In this document: positions 17,056-26,003 of the stretch, one piece after another
How the letters are laid out: each line of letters starts with the position of its first letter
Numbering within the stretch: position 1 is the stretch's first letter
NCBI GenBank assembly: GCA_965213855.1
Contig: CBDCAA010000008.1
Coordinates: 744,001-808,000 of the forward strand
From: JBBROS01 sp965213855
GTDB lineage: Bacteria; Pseudomonadota; Alphaproteobacteria; Acetobacterales; Acetobacteraceae
Reading direction: 5' to 3'
Length of the DNA stretch: 64,000 nucleotides
Notes under the pieces: generated by a model
What the model saw: the letters and a program-made list of their open reading frames with translations, nothing else
What the model was told of the DNA's origin: nothing
The model's database searches: none
Made by a program: the position numbers and the translations under genes

Positions 17056-17701
17056 GATGGCCCCATATGGCGCGCAGTTGCGGCGCACCAACATTGCCGC
17101 GTTTCTGGTGATCATGATGATGGCGACGGCCGGCGCGCAGGCTCGGGCGGTCCGGGTGCTCATATTGGGCGACAGCTTGACGGCGGGTTATGGCCTATCG
17201 GCGCCAGACGGGTTCCAGGCGCAGATGGCGGCGGCGCTGAAGGCGCGTGGGCACGACGTGGCGCTGGTGGACGCCGCCGTGTCGGGCGACACCACGGCCG
17301 GGGGGCGCGCCCGGCTGGACTGGGCGCTGGGCGACGGGGTGGATGCGGCGTTCGTCGAGCTGGGCGCCAACGACATGCTGCGTGGCGTGCCGGTGAGCGA
17401 GGTGGAGGCGAACCTGACGGCGATCCTGGACACGCTGGCTGCCAAGCACATCCCGGTGCTGCTGTCCGGCATGGAGGCGATCCCGAACCTGGGCGCTGAA
17501 TATGGCGCGGCGTTCCAGGCCGTGTTCCAGCGCCTGGCGCTACGCCCGGGCGTGATCTTCGACCCGTTCTTCCTGCAGGGCGTCGCGGCCGACCGTGCCC
17601 TGAACCAGGCCGACGGCATCCATCCAAACCCGGCGGGCGTCAAGATCGAGGTGCGGCGGCTGGTGCCGGTCATGGAGACGCTGCTCTCGAAGGTGACGTG
17701 A
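17048..17701 (+). CDS. tesA: GDSL-type arylesterase/thioesterase I
   Basis: 217 aa, SGNH-family lipase/esterase. The catalytic Ser is in LILGDSLTAGYG, block III is LGANDMLRG and the Asp/His pair is DGIHPN. A signal peptide (TNIAAFLVIMMMATAGAQARA) directs it to the periplasm, as for E. coli TesA. Three in-frame ATGs (17048, 17054, 17057) are possible; 17048 has GGGGG 8 nt upstream. The start region overlaps the start of divergent ybbA by up to 8 bp. Confidence 0.9.
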   Translation: MSMMAPYGAQLRRTNIAAFLVIMMMATAGAQARAVRVLILGDSLTAGYGLSAPDGFQAQMAAALKARGHDVALVDAAVSGDTTAGGRARLDWALGDGVDAAFVELGANDMLRGVPVSEVEANLTAILDTLAAKHIPVLLSGMEAIPNLGAEYGAAFQAVFQRLALRPGVIFDPFFLQGVAADRALNQADGIHPNPAGVKIEVRRLVPVMETLLSKVT

Positions 17702-18298
17702 ATGCGCCTGTTCGTGGCACTCGACCTGCCAAGCGCGCTACGGACCCGGCTGTCCTTCCTTTGCGGCGGGTTGCCGGGTGTGCGCTGGGTGCCGCCGGAG
17801 AACCTCCACGTGACGCTGCGCTTCATCGGCGAGTTGCCGAACTGGCGGGCGGAGGAGGTGGACCATGCGCTGGCCAAGATCCGGGCGCCTGGTTTCCTGC
17901 TGCAGCTGGCCGGGGTGGGCGCCTTCGACAAGGCGGGCCGGGTGAGCGCGCTGTATGTCGGCGTGGAGCGGAACCCGGCGCTGGAGCATCTGCAGGCGAA
18001 GGTCGAGCGGGCCTTGCAGCATGCCGGGATCGAAGGCGAGCGCCGGCGCTTCGTGCCGCACGTGACGATCGCGCGGCTGGGCGGCCCGCGCGGCGATGGC
18101 GTGCCGGAGGCGAAGGTTGCGGGCTGGGTGCAGTCGCACAATCTGTTCCGCAGCACGCCGGTCGCGGTGGAGCATTTCACGCTGTTCAGCTCTCGGCTGG
18201 GCAAGGAGCAGGCGGCGTATTGTCCGGAAGTCGAGTACAGCCTGACGGGAGGCGCCGCGGCCTTGTCCGAGCAGGACGGGCTGCCGGGGCTCTCATGA
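17702..18298 (+). CDS. thpR: RNA 2',3'-cyclic phosphodiesterase
   Basis: 198 aa, 2H phosphoesterase family. Both histidine motifs are present: HVTLRFIG near residue 36 and HVTIARLG near residue 120. The enzyme hydrolyses 2',3'-cyclic phosphates at RNA ends to 2'-phosphates. ATG 17702 directly follows the tesA stop, and the gene overlaps the next one by 4 bp, so tesA-thpR-udg-SDR look like one transcript. Confidence 0.92.
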   Translation: MRLFVALDLPSALRTRLSFLCGGLPGVRWVPPENLHVTLRFIGELPNWRAEEVDHALAKIRAPGFLLQLAGVGAFDKAGRVSALYVGVERNPALEHLQAKVERALQHAGIEGERRRFVPHVTIARLGGPRGDGVPEAKVAGWVQSHNLFRSTPVAVEHFTLFSSRLGKEQAAYCPEVEYSLTGGAAALSEQDGLPGLS

Positions 18299-18915
18299 GC
18301 GCCGGCGTGACCGCGCTCGATGCGCTGGCGGCAGAGGCGCGGGGATGCACGGCGTGTGCCGACCTGCCGCTCGGGCCGCGGCCGATCTTCCGCGTGAGCG
18401 GGACCGCGACGATCCTGATCGCCAGCCAGGCGCCGGGGACCAAGGTGCATGTGAGCGGAACGCCGTGGACCGATGCGAGCGGGGTCCGGCTGCGAAACTG
18501 GCTCGGGATGTCGCCGGAAGAATTCTACGACGGCGCCCGGATCGCGATCCTGCCGATGGGCCTGTGTTACCCGGGACGCTATGCCCAGGGGGGTGATCTG
18601 CCGCCACGGCCGGAATGCGCGCCGCTTTGGCGCCGGCGCCTGCTGGACGCGATGCCGCAACTGCGCCTGATCCTGCTGGTCGGCAGCTACGCGCAGGCGG
18701 ACGCGCTGGGTCCGGGCCGCATGACGGACCGGGTGCGCGCGTTCCAGCAGCACCTCCCGCGCTACTTCCCGCTGCCGCACCCGAGCTGGCGGACCGGTAT
18801 CTGGGAGACGAAGAACCCGTGGTTCGCGGCCGACGTTCTACCGGCACTGCGCGCAGAGGTGCGCGGCGTGCTGGATGACTGGCCGGGTGCTGCCGGCGAA
18901 GGGAGCGGGGGATGA
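18295..18915 (+). CDS. Uracil-DNA glycosylase family protein
   Basis: 206 aa. The family blocks are IASQAPGTKVHVSGTPWTD (water-activating region), PMGLCYPG and the C-terminal FPLPHPSWR with the catalytic His. This is the small UDG-superfamily group annotated in many proteobacteria, whose substrate has not been settled. CxxC at residues 18-21 (RGCTACADL) is part of the family. ATGA overlap with thpR and the SDR gene. Confidence 0.82.
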   Translation: MSAGVTALDALAAEARGCTACADLPLGPRPIFRVSGTATILIASQAPGTKVHVSGTPWTDASGVRLRNWLGMSPEEFYDGARIAILPMGLCYPGRYAQGGDLPPRPECAPLWRRRLLDAMPQLRLILLVGSYAQADALGPGRMTDRVRAFQQHLPRYFPLPHPSWRTGIWETKNPWFAADVLPALRAEVRGVLDDWPGAAGEGSGG

Positions 18916-19679
18916 CGGATCGGTTCTTGAACAAGGTGGTGATCGTCACCGGTGCCGGGTCTGGGATCGGGGCGGCAACGGCACGGCGCTTCGGGCGGGA
19001 TGGGGCGGCGGTGGTGCTGTGCGGGCGCCGGCTGGACAAGCTCCAGGAGGTCGCTGGCCAGATGGACGCCGGACGAACGCTGGTGCACGCCGCGGACGTG
19101 TCGAAGCCGGCCGAGGTCGAGGCGTTGCTCGCAGCGGCGATAAGCCGCTTCGGCGGGCTGGACGTCCTGGTCAACAACGCGGGCATCGCCGTCATGGGCG
19201 GGTTCGAGGCGCTGCCGATCGAGGAATGGCACCGGGTGATGTCGATCGACGTGGACGGCGTAGTTTTCATGACCCGCGCCGCCTTGCCCCACCTGCTGGC
19301 CCGGCGCGGCAACGTCGTGAACGTCTCGTCCGTCTCGGGCCTGGGCGGCGACTGGGGGCTCGCGTTCTACAATGCCGCCAAAGGGGCGGTGACGAACCTG
19401 ACCCGCGCCCTGGCGCTCGAGTACGGGTCCAGGGGCGTGCGGGTGAATGCGGTCAATCCGAGCCTTACCATGACGGAGATGACGGCGGGCATGAAGGACG
19501 ACACCGGGCTGATGGCGAAATTCGCCGACCGCATTCCGCTCGGCCGCGGCGCCGCGCCGGAGGAGGTGGCGGACGTGATCGCGTTCCTGGCGAGCGACGA
19601 CGCCCGCTTCGTGAGTGGCGTGAACCTGCCGGTCGATGGCGGACTTGGCGCCTCCAACGGGCAGCCGCGGATCGGCTGA
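18912..19679 (+). CDS. SDR-family oxidoreductase
   Basis: 255-aa classical short-chain dehydrogenase/reductase. Visible are the cofactor motif TGAGSGIGAA near residue 13, NNAGI near 90, the catalytic Ser in NVSSVSG, Tyr153 and Lys157 (YNAAK). The terminal block VSGVNLPVDGG is usual for the family. An Arg-Arg following VLCG favours NADP(H). The substrate is not predictable. The gene overlaps its upstream neighbour by 4 bp. Confidence 0.9.
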   Translation: MTDRFLNKVVIVTGAGSGIGAATARRFGRDGAAVVLCGRRLDKLQEVAGQMDAGRTLVHAADVSKPAEVEALLAAAISRFGGLDVLVNNAGIAVMGGFEALPIEEWHRVMSIDVDGVVFMTRAALPHLLARRGNVVNVSSVSGLGGDWGLAFYNAAKGAVTNLTRALALEYGSRGVRVNAVNPSLTMTEMTAGMKDDTGLMAKFADRIPLGRGAAPEEVADVIAFLASDDARFVSGVNLPVDGGLGASNGQPRIG

Positions 19680-20429
19680 ATGGCTGCGCCGGGCGAGGCG
19701 CCAACGTCCCGCCTGGGCGGCGACGCGTGGCTGCTGGCGGGCCGCGCGCTGGCGGATCGCCCGGGGCTGGCGGGCGTGTACGTCGTGCTGACCGCAGCGA
19801 TGGAGTGGCTGCAGGTCAACGTGGGGCTGGATGACGGACCGCGCGGGATGGTGCTGGGTGACTTGCTGCCGAGCTTGGTCGAGCTGAGCCTCGTCGCGGC
19901 GCTGACGATCGCCGTGTGCCGTGCCGTCATCCTGGAGGAGCGGCAATCATCCCCGCCATGGCGTGCGATGCGGACGCACCTTGTGCTCATGGGATGGCTG
20001 GTGGCGTCCGGCGTGCTTTGGGATGCGGCCGGGATGCTGATGGACCGGGCCGGGGATGGGCCAACCGGGCTGCTTGCGGATGCCGCTGTGCTGCTGGCCG
20101 GTGCGATCCTGGCAATGCGGCTGGCCCTGCTGTCGCCCACGATCGCGCTGACGGGCTCCGGCGGAACCGCGATGCTGAGGGGGGCTTGGGGCATGACGCG
20201 AGGGCATGCGGCCTGGATGCTGCTGACGTTCGTGATCACCGGGGCACCCATGCTGGGCCTTGCAATCGTGGTCGCGATCCTCGGGCTGCCTCTCGCGGCG
20301 CTGCCGCTGCCCGTCGCGCTAATCCTCCTGGCGGCGGCGCGGGGCGTGGTCGTGGCGCTTTCGGCGTCGCTGGCGTCCTTGTTCTTCATCGCGTATGCGC
20401 GGCATCCGGCCAGTGCCCATGGCAACTGA
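19680..20429 (+). CDS. Multi-pass membrane protein of unknown function
   Basis: 249 aa; I do not recognise a family. Hydrophobic stretches (for example SLVELSLVAALTIAVCRAV, LADAAVLLAGAILAMRLALL, MLGLAIVVAILGLPLAALPLPVALILLAAA) suggest five to six transmembrane segments. A GAWGMTRGHAAWM segment resembles the loop in glycerophosphoryl-diester/YciC-like membrane proteins, but weakly. ATG immediately follows the SDR stop, so it is the last gene of the tesA operon. A GC hairpin follows. Confidence 0.65.
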   Translation: MAAPGEAPTSRLGGDAWLLAGRALADRPGLAGVYVVLTAAMEWLQVNVGLDDGPRGMVLGDLLPSLVELSLVAALTIAVCRAVILEERQSSPPWRAMRTHLVLMGWLVASGVLWDAAGMLMDRAGDGPTGLLADAAVLLAGAILAMRLALLSPTIALTGSGGTAMLRGAWGMTRGHAAWMLLTFVITGAPMLGLAIVVAILGLPLAALPLPVALILLAAARGVVVALSASLASLFFIAYARHPASAHGN

Positions 20430-20433
20430 GCGG

Positions 20434-20451
20434 GCGCCGGGGAACCGGCGC
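20434..20451. terminator. GC-rich stem-loop after the tesA-operon
   Basis: GCGCCGG (20434-20440), GGAA loop, CCGGCGC (20445-20451), 5 bp after the stop of the membrane-protein gene. No T-tract follows, so its role as a terminator is tentative. Confidence 0.4.
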
Positions 20452-20625
20452 TGGGAGGTGGCGTTGAAGTTTCACGCCGGCGTCACGACTTGTTAAGTGT
20501 CCGGTTCCGGTCACAAAGAGGTGGACCCTGCCGCCAGCATGCCTTGCCCATGAGAGTGACGTTCTAGGCCAAAGGCCACCCGGCCGCGCGCCCGAAGGGG
20601 TGCGATCAATGGCGGGCGGGCGGGT

Positions 20626-21945
20626 ATGAGCGGGCGTGGGCAGGGGCGGCTTCCGCTTGCGGGTGCGGCCGATCGGCTGGGACAGCTCTCCGACGATGGG
20701 TCGGAGGTGCGGGACTCGCTCGTGACGCCGGACGGCTTTCCGCAGGCGCGCGCTGCCGCCCCCGGGTTCGTGCCCGTCCCATTGCCGCCCCATGTCAAGC
20801 TCAAGTCGCCGGTGGCGAAGCAAGCCCTCGCTGCTCGGCCCTCGCGGGTCGCGGCCGGACTGGTGTTCGGGTTCACGACGGTCGCGACAGCCGGGGTGGT
20901 CTTGGGCGCGCCCCGTGCAATCCAAGCGGTGATGGCGCCCCGCGTAACGCCTGTCCGGATCGCGCGGACGGCTGGCGTGCCGGCTGCTGCCGTGTCGCAA
21001 CCGACGCCGTTGCCGCTCGAGACGGCGCCGGTCCTGTTCGGACCAGCCCCGCCCGAAGCCGTGCGTCCTGCGCCCGTGGCCGACGCGCCGCTCGCGCCGG
21101 AGCCGAGCCATCCCGCGCCGCCCGAGCCCTCGCCGACCGTGCTCGCGCTCGCGCCCCCCGCCGCGGAGGCTGTCGCGCCACCGCCGGCGCTTGAGAGCGA
21201 CTTGCGTGGACCCGCCGCGCCGCAGGCGGCTGACACCGGGCGTTCGGTCGCTGAGCCGGCGGCCGGCCCGCCCGTGACGCTGCAGGCTGCGGCACCGACG
21301 GTGCCAGACTTGCCAGTCGAGGCACCGCCCGTCATTGCAGACGCGGTTCCCCCCCGTATCGTCGTCGCCTCTCCGGCGCCCGCCACGGTAGCGCCCGCCG
21401 CAACGCCAGAGGTTGTGGCCTCACCGGCGAGTGGACCAGCCGTTGCCTCGGAGGAGCCGCCCCCGAGCCCGCCCGTGACCTTGCCGGGCTTGAACCCGCC
21501 GACCCTGAGCCCGCCGGAGGCGCCGTCCGCGATCGCTGTCGTGGACCCGCCGGTTGCGGCACGGCCCGAGCCAGCCGAAACCCGCCCGCCATCGATCCCT
21601 GCCGAGGAGCCGAGGCCGGCTGTGGTCGCGGTGTTTCCAGCGGAGCCGCACATTGCACCGCCGGTGGCGCCGAACGCGGTCACGCCGCCAGATGGTGGGT
21701 TGCCCCCCGCCGCCAACCCGGCTGTTGCGTCGGCTTCGATCGGCACGCCACCGGCGGCGCCGCCGGTCCAGGGATTGTTGCTGGTCGCGCGGCAGGGGGA
21801 CACGCTGCAACGGCTCTACCGGTCCGTTTACAATGGCGTGCGCCCACCCCCGTTCCAGGAGGTCGCGGATGCCAATCCGACGCCGGTGCGGCCGGGCGTG
21901 GTGCTGGTCTTCCCGACACCGCCCGGCGGCTGGCGGCACCAATGA
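20626..21945 (+). CDS. Pro/Ala-rich membrane protein with C-terminal LysM domain
   Basis: 439 aa. A short cytoplasmic part is followed by one transmembrane helix (ASRVAAGLVFGFTTVATAGVVL region, about 70-92). A linker of about 290 residues made almost entirely of Pro, Ala, Val, Glu and Ser comes next. The C-terminal LysM-like domain (LLVARQGDTLQRLYRSVYNG to VVLVFPTP, about 385-435) would bind peptidoglycan. The layout suggests an inner-membrane protein that spans the periplasm. No partner gene is obvious; the next gene encodes an OmpA-like peptidoglycan-binding lipoprotein on the opposite strand. Function unknown. Confidence 0.7.
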   Translation: MSGRGQGRLPLAGAADRLGQLSDDGSEVRDSLVTPDGFPQARAAAPGFVPVPLPPHVKLKSPVAKQALAARPSRVAAGLVFGFTTVATAGVVLGAPRAIQAVMAPRVTPVRIARTAGVPAAAVSQPTPLPLETAPVLFGPAPPEAVRPAPVADAPLAPEPSHPAPPEPSPTVLALAPPAAEAVAPPPALESDLRGPAAPQAADTGRSVAEPAAGPPVTLQAAAPTVPDLPVEAPPVIADAVPPRIVVASPAPATVAPAATPEVVASPASGPAVASEEPPPSPPVTLPGLNPPTLSPPEAPSAIAVVDPPVAARPEPAETRPPSIPAEEPRPAVVAVFPAEPHIAPPVAPNAVTPPDGGLPPAANPAVASASIGTPPAAPPVQGLLLVARQGDTLQRLYRSVYNGVRPPPFQEVADANPTPVRPGVVLVFPTPPGGWRHQ

Positions 21946-21998
21946 CCGTGGTGCGACGTCGGCCAGCCGGGTGGTGGGCTACCGGCCTCAGCGCTCGG

Positions 21999-22460
21999 TC
22001 AGATGATGCGCCACTGGATCACCACGCGGCGGTTCTCGGCGGCCGACGGGTCGCTCGGGTTGACGAGGTCGGAGGAGCCGAGCGCCTGAACCTTCACGCG
22101 ATCGGCGGGGATGCCGCGGGCAACCATGCCCTGCTTCACCGCTTCTGCGCGGCGGGCGGAGAGCAGGATGTTGCCGAACTCCGTCCCGGCCGGGTCGGTG
22201 TAGCCGATCGAGAACATCTCGACGGGGTTCACGTCACGGAACAGCCGGGCCGCCAGGTCGAGCTGCGCCTGGGCTTCGGGCGTGAGCCGCGTTCCGCCGG
22301 TCGGGAAAATGATCTGCACCTTGTTGTTGGCGACCGCCCCGACTTCCTGTCCGACAGTCGGTTGGCTGGCGAGCGGCGGCTGCGGCGTCGACGGCTGGGC
22401 GCAGCCTGCCAGGGCGAGCAGTCCGGCGGCGAGGGCGAGGGTTGGGGTGTAAACGGTCAT
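21999..22460 (-). CDS. OmpA-family lipoprotein
   Basis: 153 aa. The N-terminus is a lipoprotein signal with lipobox LAGC (Cys about residue 20). The OmpA-like peptidoglycan-binding domain covers the rest, with the typical FSIGYTDPAGTE, LSARRAEAVKQ and RRVVIQW blocks. Probably outer-membrane anchored through the lipid and bound to peptidoglycan. ATG 22460 is chosen because it gives a proper lipoprotein signal. Confidence 0.87.
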   Translation of the reverse strand: MTVYTPTLALAAGLLALAGCAQPSTPQPPLASQPTVGQEVGAVANNKVQIIFPTGGTRLTPEAQAQLDLAARLFRDVNPVEMFSIGYTDPAGTEFGNILLSARRAEAVKQGMVARGIPADRVKVQALGSSDLVNPSDPSAAENRRVVIQWRII

Positions 22461-22567
22461 CGCATGTCTTCCCGTGACAAACTCGGTTCCGTCCGTGATA
22501 CGGCCGCTATGCCCGGCGAGCTTTCCGGGCGGCCATGAAGGACAACTTTTAGAGAGGAACACAGATT

Positions 22568-23479
22568 TTGCGCCAAGAACAGGGCCTGTGCCGGGGTGGA
22601 CCGGGTCGTCGCGCGATGTCCAGAGCCTGCTATCAAGTCGCGGTCGGGCTGGCCCTGGCCTTTGGTGCGGCCGCGCCGGCTTGGGCCGACGCGCAGCCGG
22701 GACTGACGGCGTTCCAGGCCGGGCGGTTTGCCGAGGCGGTGCAATCTTGGGAGGACGCTGCGGCGGCTGGGGACGCCGCGGCAGCGCTATACCTGGGCGC
22801 TGCGTTCGATACGGGGCAGGGTGTGCCGCAGGACTACGCACGGGCGCTCGACTGGTATCGGCGGGCGGCCGAGGCGGGCAACGTCGTGGGCATGTTCAAC
22901 GCCGGCATCATGTACGACGCCGGGCGGGGCGCCGCGCAAGAGCCGGCCGAGGCGGCACGCTGGTATGCGCGGGCGGCGGCGAAGGGCTTCGGGCGGGCCG
23001 AGTACAATCTGGCGCTGATGTGCGAGGCCGGATCCGGCGTGACGAAGGACCGCGCCCGGGCGATCCGGCTGTATCAGGCAGCGGCTGGGCACGGCATCGC
23101 GGCGGCCCGGTTCCACTTGGCGCAACTTGGGGTGGCATCGCCCGGCGGCATACCTGAGGCGGCACGGCGGGATGCTCCGCGCGACGACGGGGGCATGCAG
23201 GCCTTCGACCAGGCGCAACGCCTGCTGCTGGCCCGCGACCCGGCCGCAACGCAGCGGGCTGCGGCGCTGTTCCGGCAAGCAGCCGACGGCGGCAACCCAC
23301 TCGCGCAATACGATCTGGGCTATTGCTACGAGCATGGCATCGGCATCGGCGCCGACATGTCGGAGGCGGTGCGCTGGTATAGGCTGGCGGCTGCGAAGGC
23401 GCCGAACGCGACGATGCGGGCGATGGCGGAGGCGGGCGTGAACGGCGCGCTGACCAAGGTCAGCCACGCCCAGCGGTGA
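22568..23479 (+). CDS. Exported SEL1-repeat protein
   Basis: 303 aa from TTG 22568, which has GAGAGGA 9 nt upstream; ATG 22616 (MSRACYQVAVGLALAFG) is the alternative and lacks such a site. A signal peptide ends near WADAQ. At least five SEL1/TPR-like units follow, recognisable by AALYLGAAFDTGQGV, GMFNAGIMYDAGRGA, EYNLALMCEAGSGV and QYDLGYCYEHGIG. Such proteins are periplasmic protein-interaction scaffolds; the partner is unknown. Divergent from the OmpA-like lipoprotein gene. Confidence 0.82.
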   Translation: MRQEQGLCRGGPGRRAMSRACYQVAVGLALAFGAAAPAWADAQPGLTAFQAGRFAEAVQSWEDAAAAGDAAAALYLGAAFDTGQGVPQDYARALDWYRRAAEAGNVVGMFNAGIMYDAGRGAAQEPAEAARWYARAAAKGFGRAEYNLALMCEAGSGVTKDRARAIRLYQAAAGHGIAAARFHLAQLGVASPGGIPEAARRDAPRDDGGMQAFDQAQRLLLARDPAATQRAAALFRQAADGGNPLAQYDLGYCYEHGIGIGADMSEAVRWYRLAAAKAPNATMRAMAEAGVNGALTKVSHAQR

Positions 23480-24223
23480 TCACGCGAGCGCGGCGGCGAC
23501 GGTCTTGCCGCCCAGATAGGCCGCGCGCACGTCCGGGTTGCTCCACAGCTCGGCCGGCTTGCCGCTGACGAGCAGGGAGCCGGTTTCCAGCACGTACCCG
23601 CGGTCGGCGACGCTGAGCGCCATGTGCGCGTTCTGCTCCACCAGCAGCACCGTCGTGCCGCGGGCGCGGATGTCGGCGATGATGCGGAACACCTGCTGCA
23701 CGATCAGCGGCGCGAGGCCGAGGCTCGGCTCGTCGAGCAGTAGCAGGCGTGGCTGGGCCATCATGCCGCGCGCGACGGCGACCATCTGCAGTTGCCCGCC
23801 GGACAAGGTCCAGCCGAGCGCGTGTTCGAGGCGCTTCAGATCGGGGAAGAACTCGAACATGCCGTCGGTTTCACTGTTGAGCTGCCGCCGGGCAACGCCG
23901 CGGCGGTTGCTCGCGCCGAGCAGGATGTTCTCGCGCACCGTGAGGCCCGGGAACACGCGGCGGCCCTCGGGCACGTGGGCGACACCGAGGCGGACGATCG
24001 CCTCCGGCTTCATGCCGATCAGCGATTTGCCGGCAAAGGTGAGGCGGCCGGCGACGTTGGGCACGAGGCCGCTGATCGAGCGCAGCGTAGTGGACTTGCC
24101 CGCCCCGTTGCTGCCCAGCAGGGCCACGATCTCGCCCTCGTACACCTGGAGCGTGAGGCCCTTCAGCACCTCGCCGGCGCCGTAGCGGGCGTGTAGGTCG
24201 CCCAGTTCAAGCAGCGGCTGCAT
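23480..24223 (-). CDS. livF: Branched-chain amino-acid type ABC transporter ATPase LivF
   Basis: 247 aa. Walker A GSNGAGKST, LSGGQLQM signature and Walker B LLLLDEPSLGL are present, with the LivF-typical LVEQNAHMALSVADRGYVLE block. ATG 24223 lies 16 nt inside the upstream livMG gene. It is the last gene of an SBP-livH-livMG-livF operon on the minus strand. The substrate may be an amino acid, amide or other small acid. Confidence 0.92.
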   Translation of the reverse strand: MQPLLELGDLHARYGAGEVLKGLTLQVYEGEIVALLGSNGAGKSTTLRSISGLVPNVAGRLTFAGKSLIGMKPEAIVRLGVAHVPEGRRVFPGLTVRENILLGASNRRGVARRQLNSETDGMFEFFPDLKRLEHALGWTLSGGQLQMVAVARGMMAQPRLLLLDEPSLGLAPLIVQQVFRIIADIRARGTTVLLVEQNAHMALSVADRGYVLETGSLLVSGKPAELWSNPDVRAAYLGGKTVAAALA

Positions 24224-26003
24224 CTTGCCTCGGCTCCCCCAGATAGGCGGCGATGACGTCGGGGTGGGACAGCACGTCGCGCGGCGCGCCATCGGCGATG
24301 CGACGGCCGAAGTTCAGCACGGTGATGTGGTCGGCGACCTGCTCCACCAGGTTCATGTCGTGGTCGACGATGAGGATGGTCAACCCGTGTCCCTTCAGGC
24401 GGCGCAGCAGGAGGCCGAGCTCGTGCTTCTCTGTCATGTTCAGGCCGGCCGCGGGTTCATCGAGCAGCACGACGTGCGGGCTGCCGGCAAGCGCGCGGGC
24501 GATCTCGACATAACGCTGATGGCCGTAGGAGAGGGTGCCGACGAGCCGGTTCGCGGAGTCACGCAGGCCGACGAAGTCGAGCGCGGCGAGAGATCGGGCG
24601 ACGACCTTGGCCGGGTCCTCCGCGATGTCGTTGCCGGGGCGCTCGGCGCCGACCATGACGTTGTCGAGCACGGTCATGCCCTTGAACACGCGGATGTTCT
24701 GGTAGGTGCGAGCCAGGCCGCGGCGGGTGCGCTCGTGCGGGGCGGTGCCGGTCACGTCCTGCCCGGCTAATACGATGCGGCCCGCGGTCGGCCGATACAG
24801 CCCGGTGGTCACGTTGATGAACGTGCTCTTGCCCGAGCCGTTGGGCCCGATGAGCGCGTGCACGGTGCCGCGGCGGACGGCCATGTCGATGCCATCCAGC
24901 GCCTTCAGGCCGCCGAAATGCTTCGCCAAGCCCGTGATGGCGAGGGCGATCTCATCCGAGGCCGCACCCGTCTGGCTCAGCAGCGGCAACGGGGTGACCT
25001 GGCCGGCGATGGGCTTGGCGCGGCGCAGCCGGTTGGCGACGAAGCCCCAGAGCCCGTCGGGCAGGAACACCATGATGAGGATGACGGCGCCGCCGTAGAT
25101 GGCGAGGTAGAAACGCTGAATGACCCGGAGGTATTCCGGCAGCAGCACGAGCACGGTGGTGCCGAGCAGCGCACCGAACGGCGACTGCACGCCACCGAGC
25201 AGCGCCATGGTGAGCAGGACGATGCTCTCGCCGAAGGTGAACTGGTCCGGGCTGATATAGGCGAAGGCGCCGGCGAACAGACCGCCGCCGAGGCCGCCCA
25301 GTGCGGCGCTGATGGCGAAGGCCAGGACCTTGGTGCGGAAGATATCGATGCCGCAGGTGCTGGCGGCGATCTCGTTGTCGCGGACGGCCTGCATCTGCCG
25401 TCCGAGCCGGCTGGTCTTTAAGCGCCAGGCGTACCACGTCACGCACACCAGCACGACGAGGCAGAGCGCCAAATAGTGGTCGCCGCGGGCAAGGTCGAGG
25501 CCGGGGATGTCGGGCCGGGGAATGGACTTCACCCCGTCCGGCCCATGGGTGAGGCCGATCCAGTTGTTCAGCACCAGCGTGAGGATCTGCTGGAAGCTGA
25601 TCGTGACCATGGCGAGATAGTGGCCGCCCAGGCGGAGCGAGGCGAGGCCGAGGGCGACGCCGAACACGACCGCGACGACGATGCCGGCGGCCAGAGCGAC
25701 GACGAACGGGAGGCCGAAATCGGTGGCGCCGAGGCCGACGCCGTAGGCGCCGAGGCCGAAGAAAGCGGCCTGGGCGAGCGAGATCTGCCCGCAATAGCCC
25801 AGCACGACGACCAGCCCGGCGACGCCGATCGCGTAGGTGGCCGCCTGCATGACGATGTTGAGGATGTAGCCGGACTGCGGCGCCAGGGTCGACGCGGCAA
25901 GGACGGCGACGATGGCCACCGCGAGGGTCGGCAGGCCGCGCCAGCCGCGGGCCTGCGGCACGGCGAGCGGCGCGGCGCCGATCGTGGCGACGGACGTGCT
26001 CAT
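24207..26003 (-). CDS. livM: Fused LivM permease-LivG ATPase
   Basis: 598 aa, two proteins in one chain. Residues 1 to about 325 form the LivM-type permease with eight or more hydrophobic segments (GVAGLVVVLGYCGQISLAQAA is the family hallmark). A linker of about 25 residues follows. From about 350 the LivG ATPase begins, with Walker A GPNGSGKST, LSYGHQRYVEIARAL signature and VVLLDEPAAGLN. Such fusions are known in alpha- and betaproteobacteria. It overlaps livH by 4 bp and livF by 17 bp. Confidence 0.92.
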   Translation of the reverse strand: MSTSVATIGAAPLAVPQARGWRGLPTLAVAIVAVLAASTLAPQSGYILNIVMQAATYAIGVAGLVVVLGYCGQISLAQAAFFGLGAYGVGLGATDFGLPFVVALAAGIVVAVVFGVALGLASLRLGGHYLAMVTISFQQILTLVLNNWIGLTHGPDGVKSIPRPDIPGLDLARGDHYLALCLVVLVCVTWYAWRLKTSRLGRQMQAVRDNEIAASTCGIDIFRTKVLAFAISAALGGLGGGLFAGAFAYISPDQFTFGESIVLLTMALLGGVQSPFGALLGTTVLVLLPEYLRVIQRFYLAIYGGAVILIMVFLPDGLWGFVANRLRRAKPIAGQVTPLPLLSQTGAASDEIALAITGLAKHFGGLKALDGIDMAVRRGTVHALIGPNGSGKSTFINVTTGLYRPTAGRIVLAGQDVTGTAPHERTRRGLARTYQNIRVFKGMTVLDNVMVGAERPGNDIAEDPAKVVARSLAALDFVGLRDSANRLVGTLSYGHQRYVEIARALAGSPHVVLLDEPAAGLNMTEKHELGLLLRRLKGHGLTILIVDHDMNLVEQVADHITVLNFGRRIADGAPRDVLSHPDVIAAYLGEPRQDAAAA

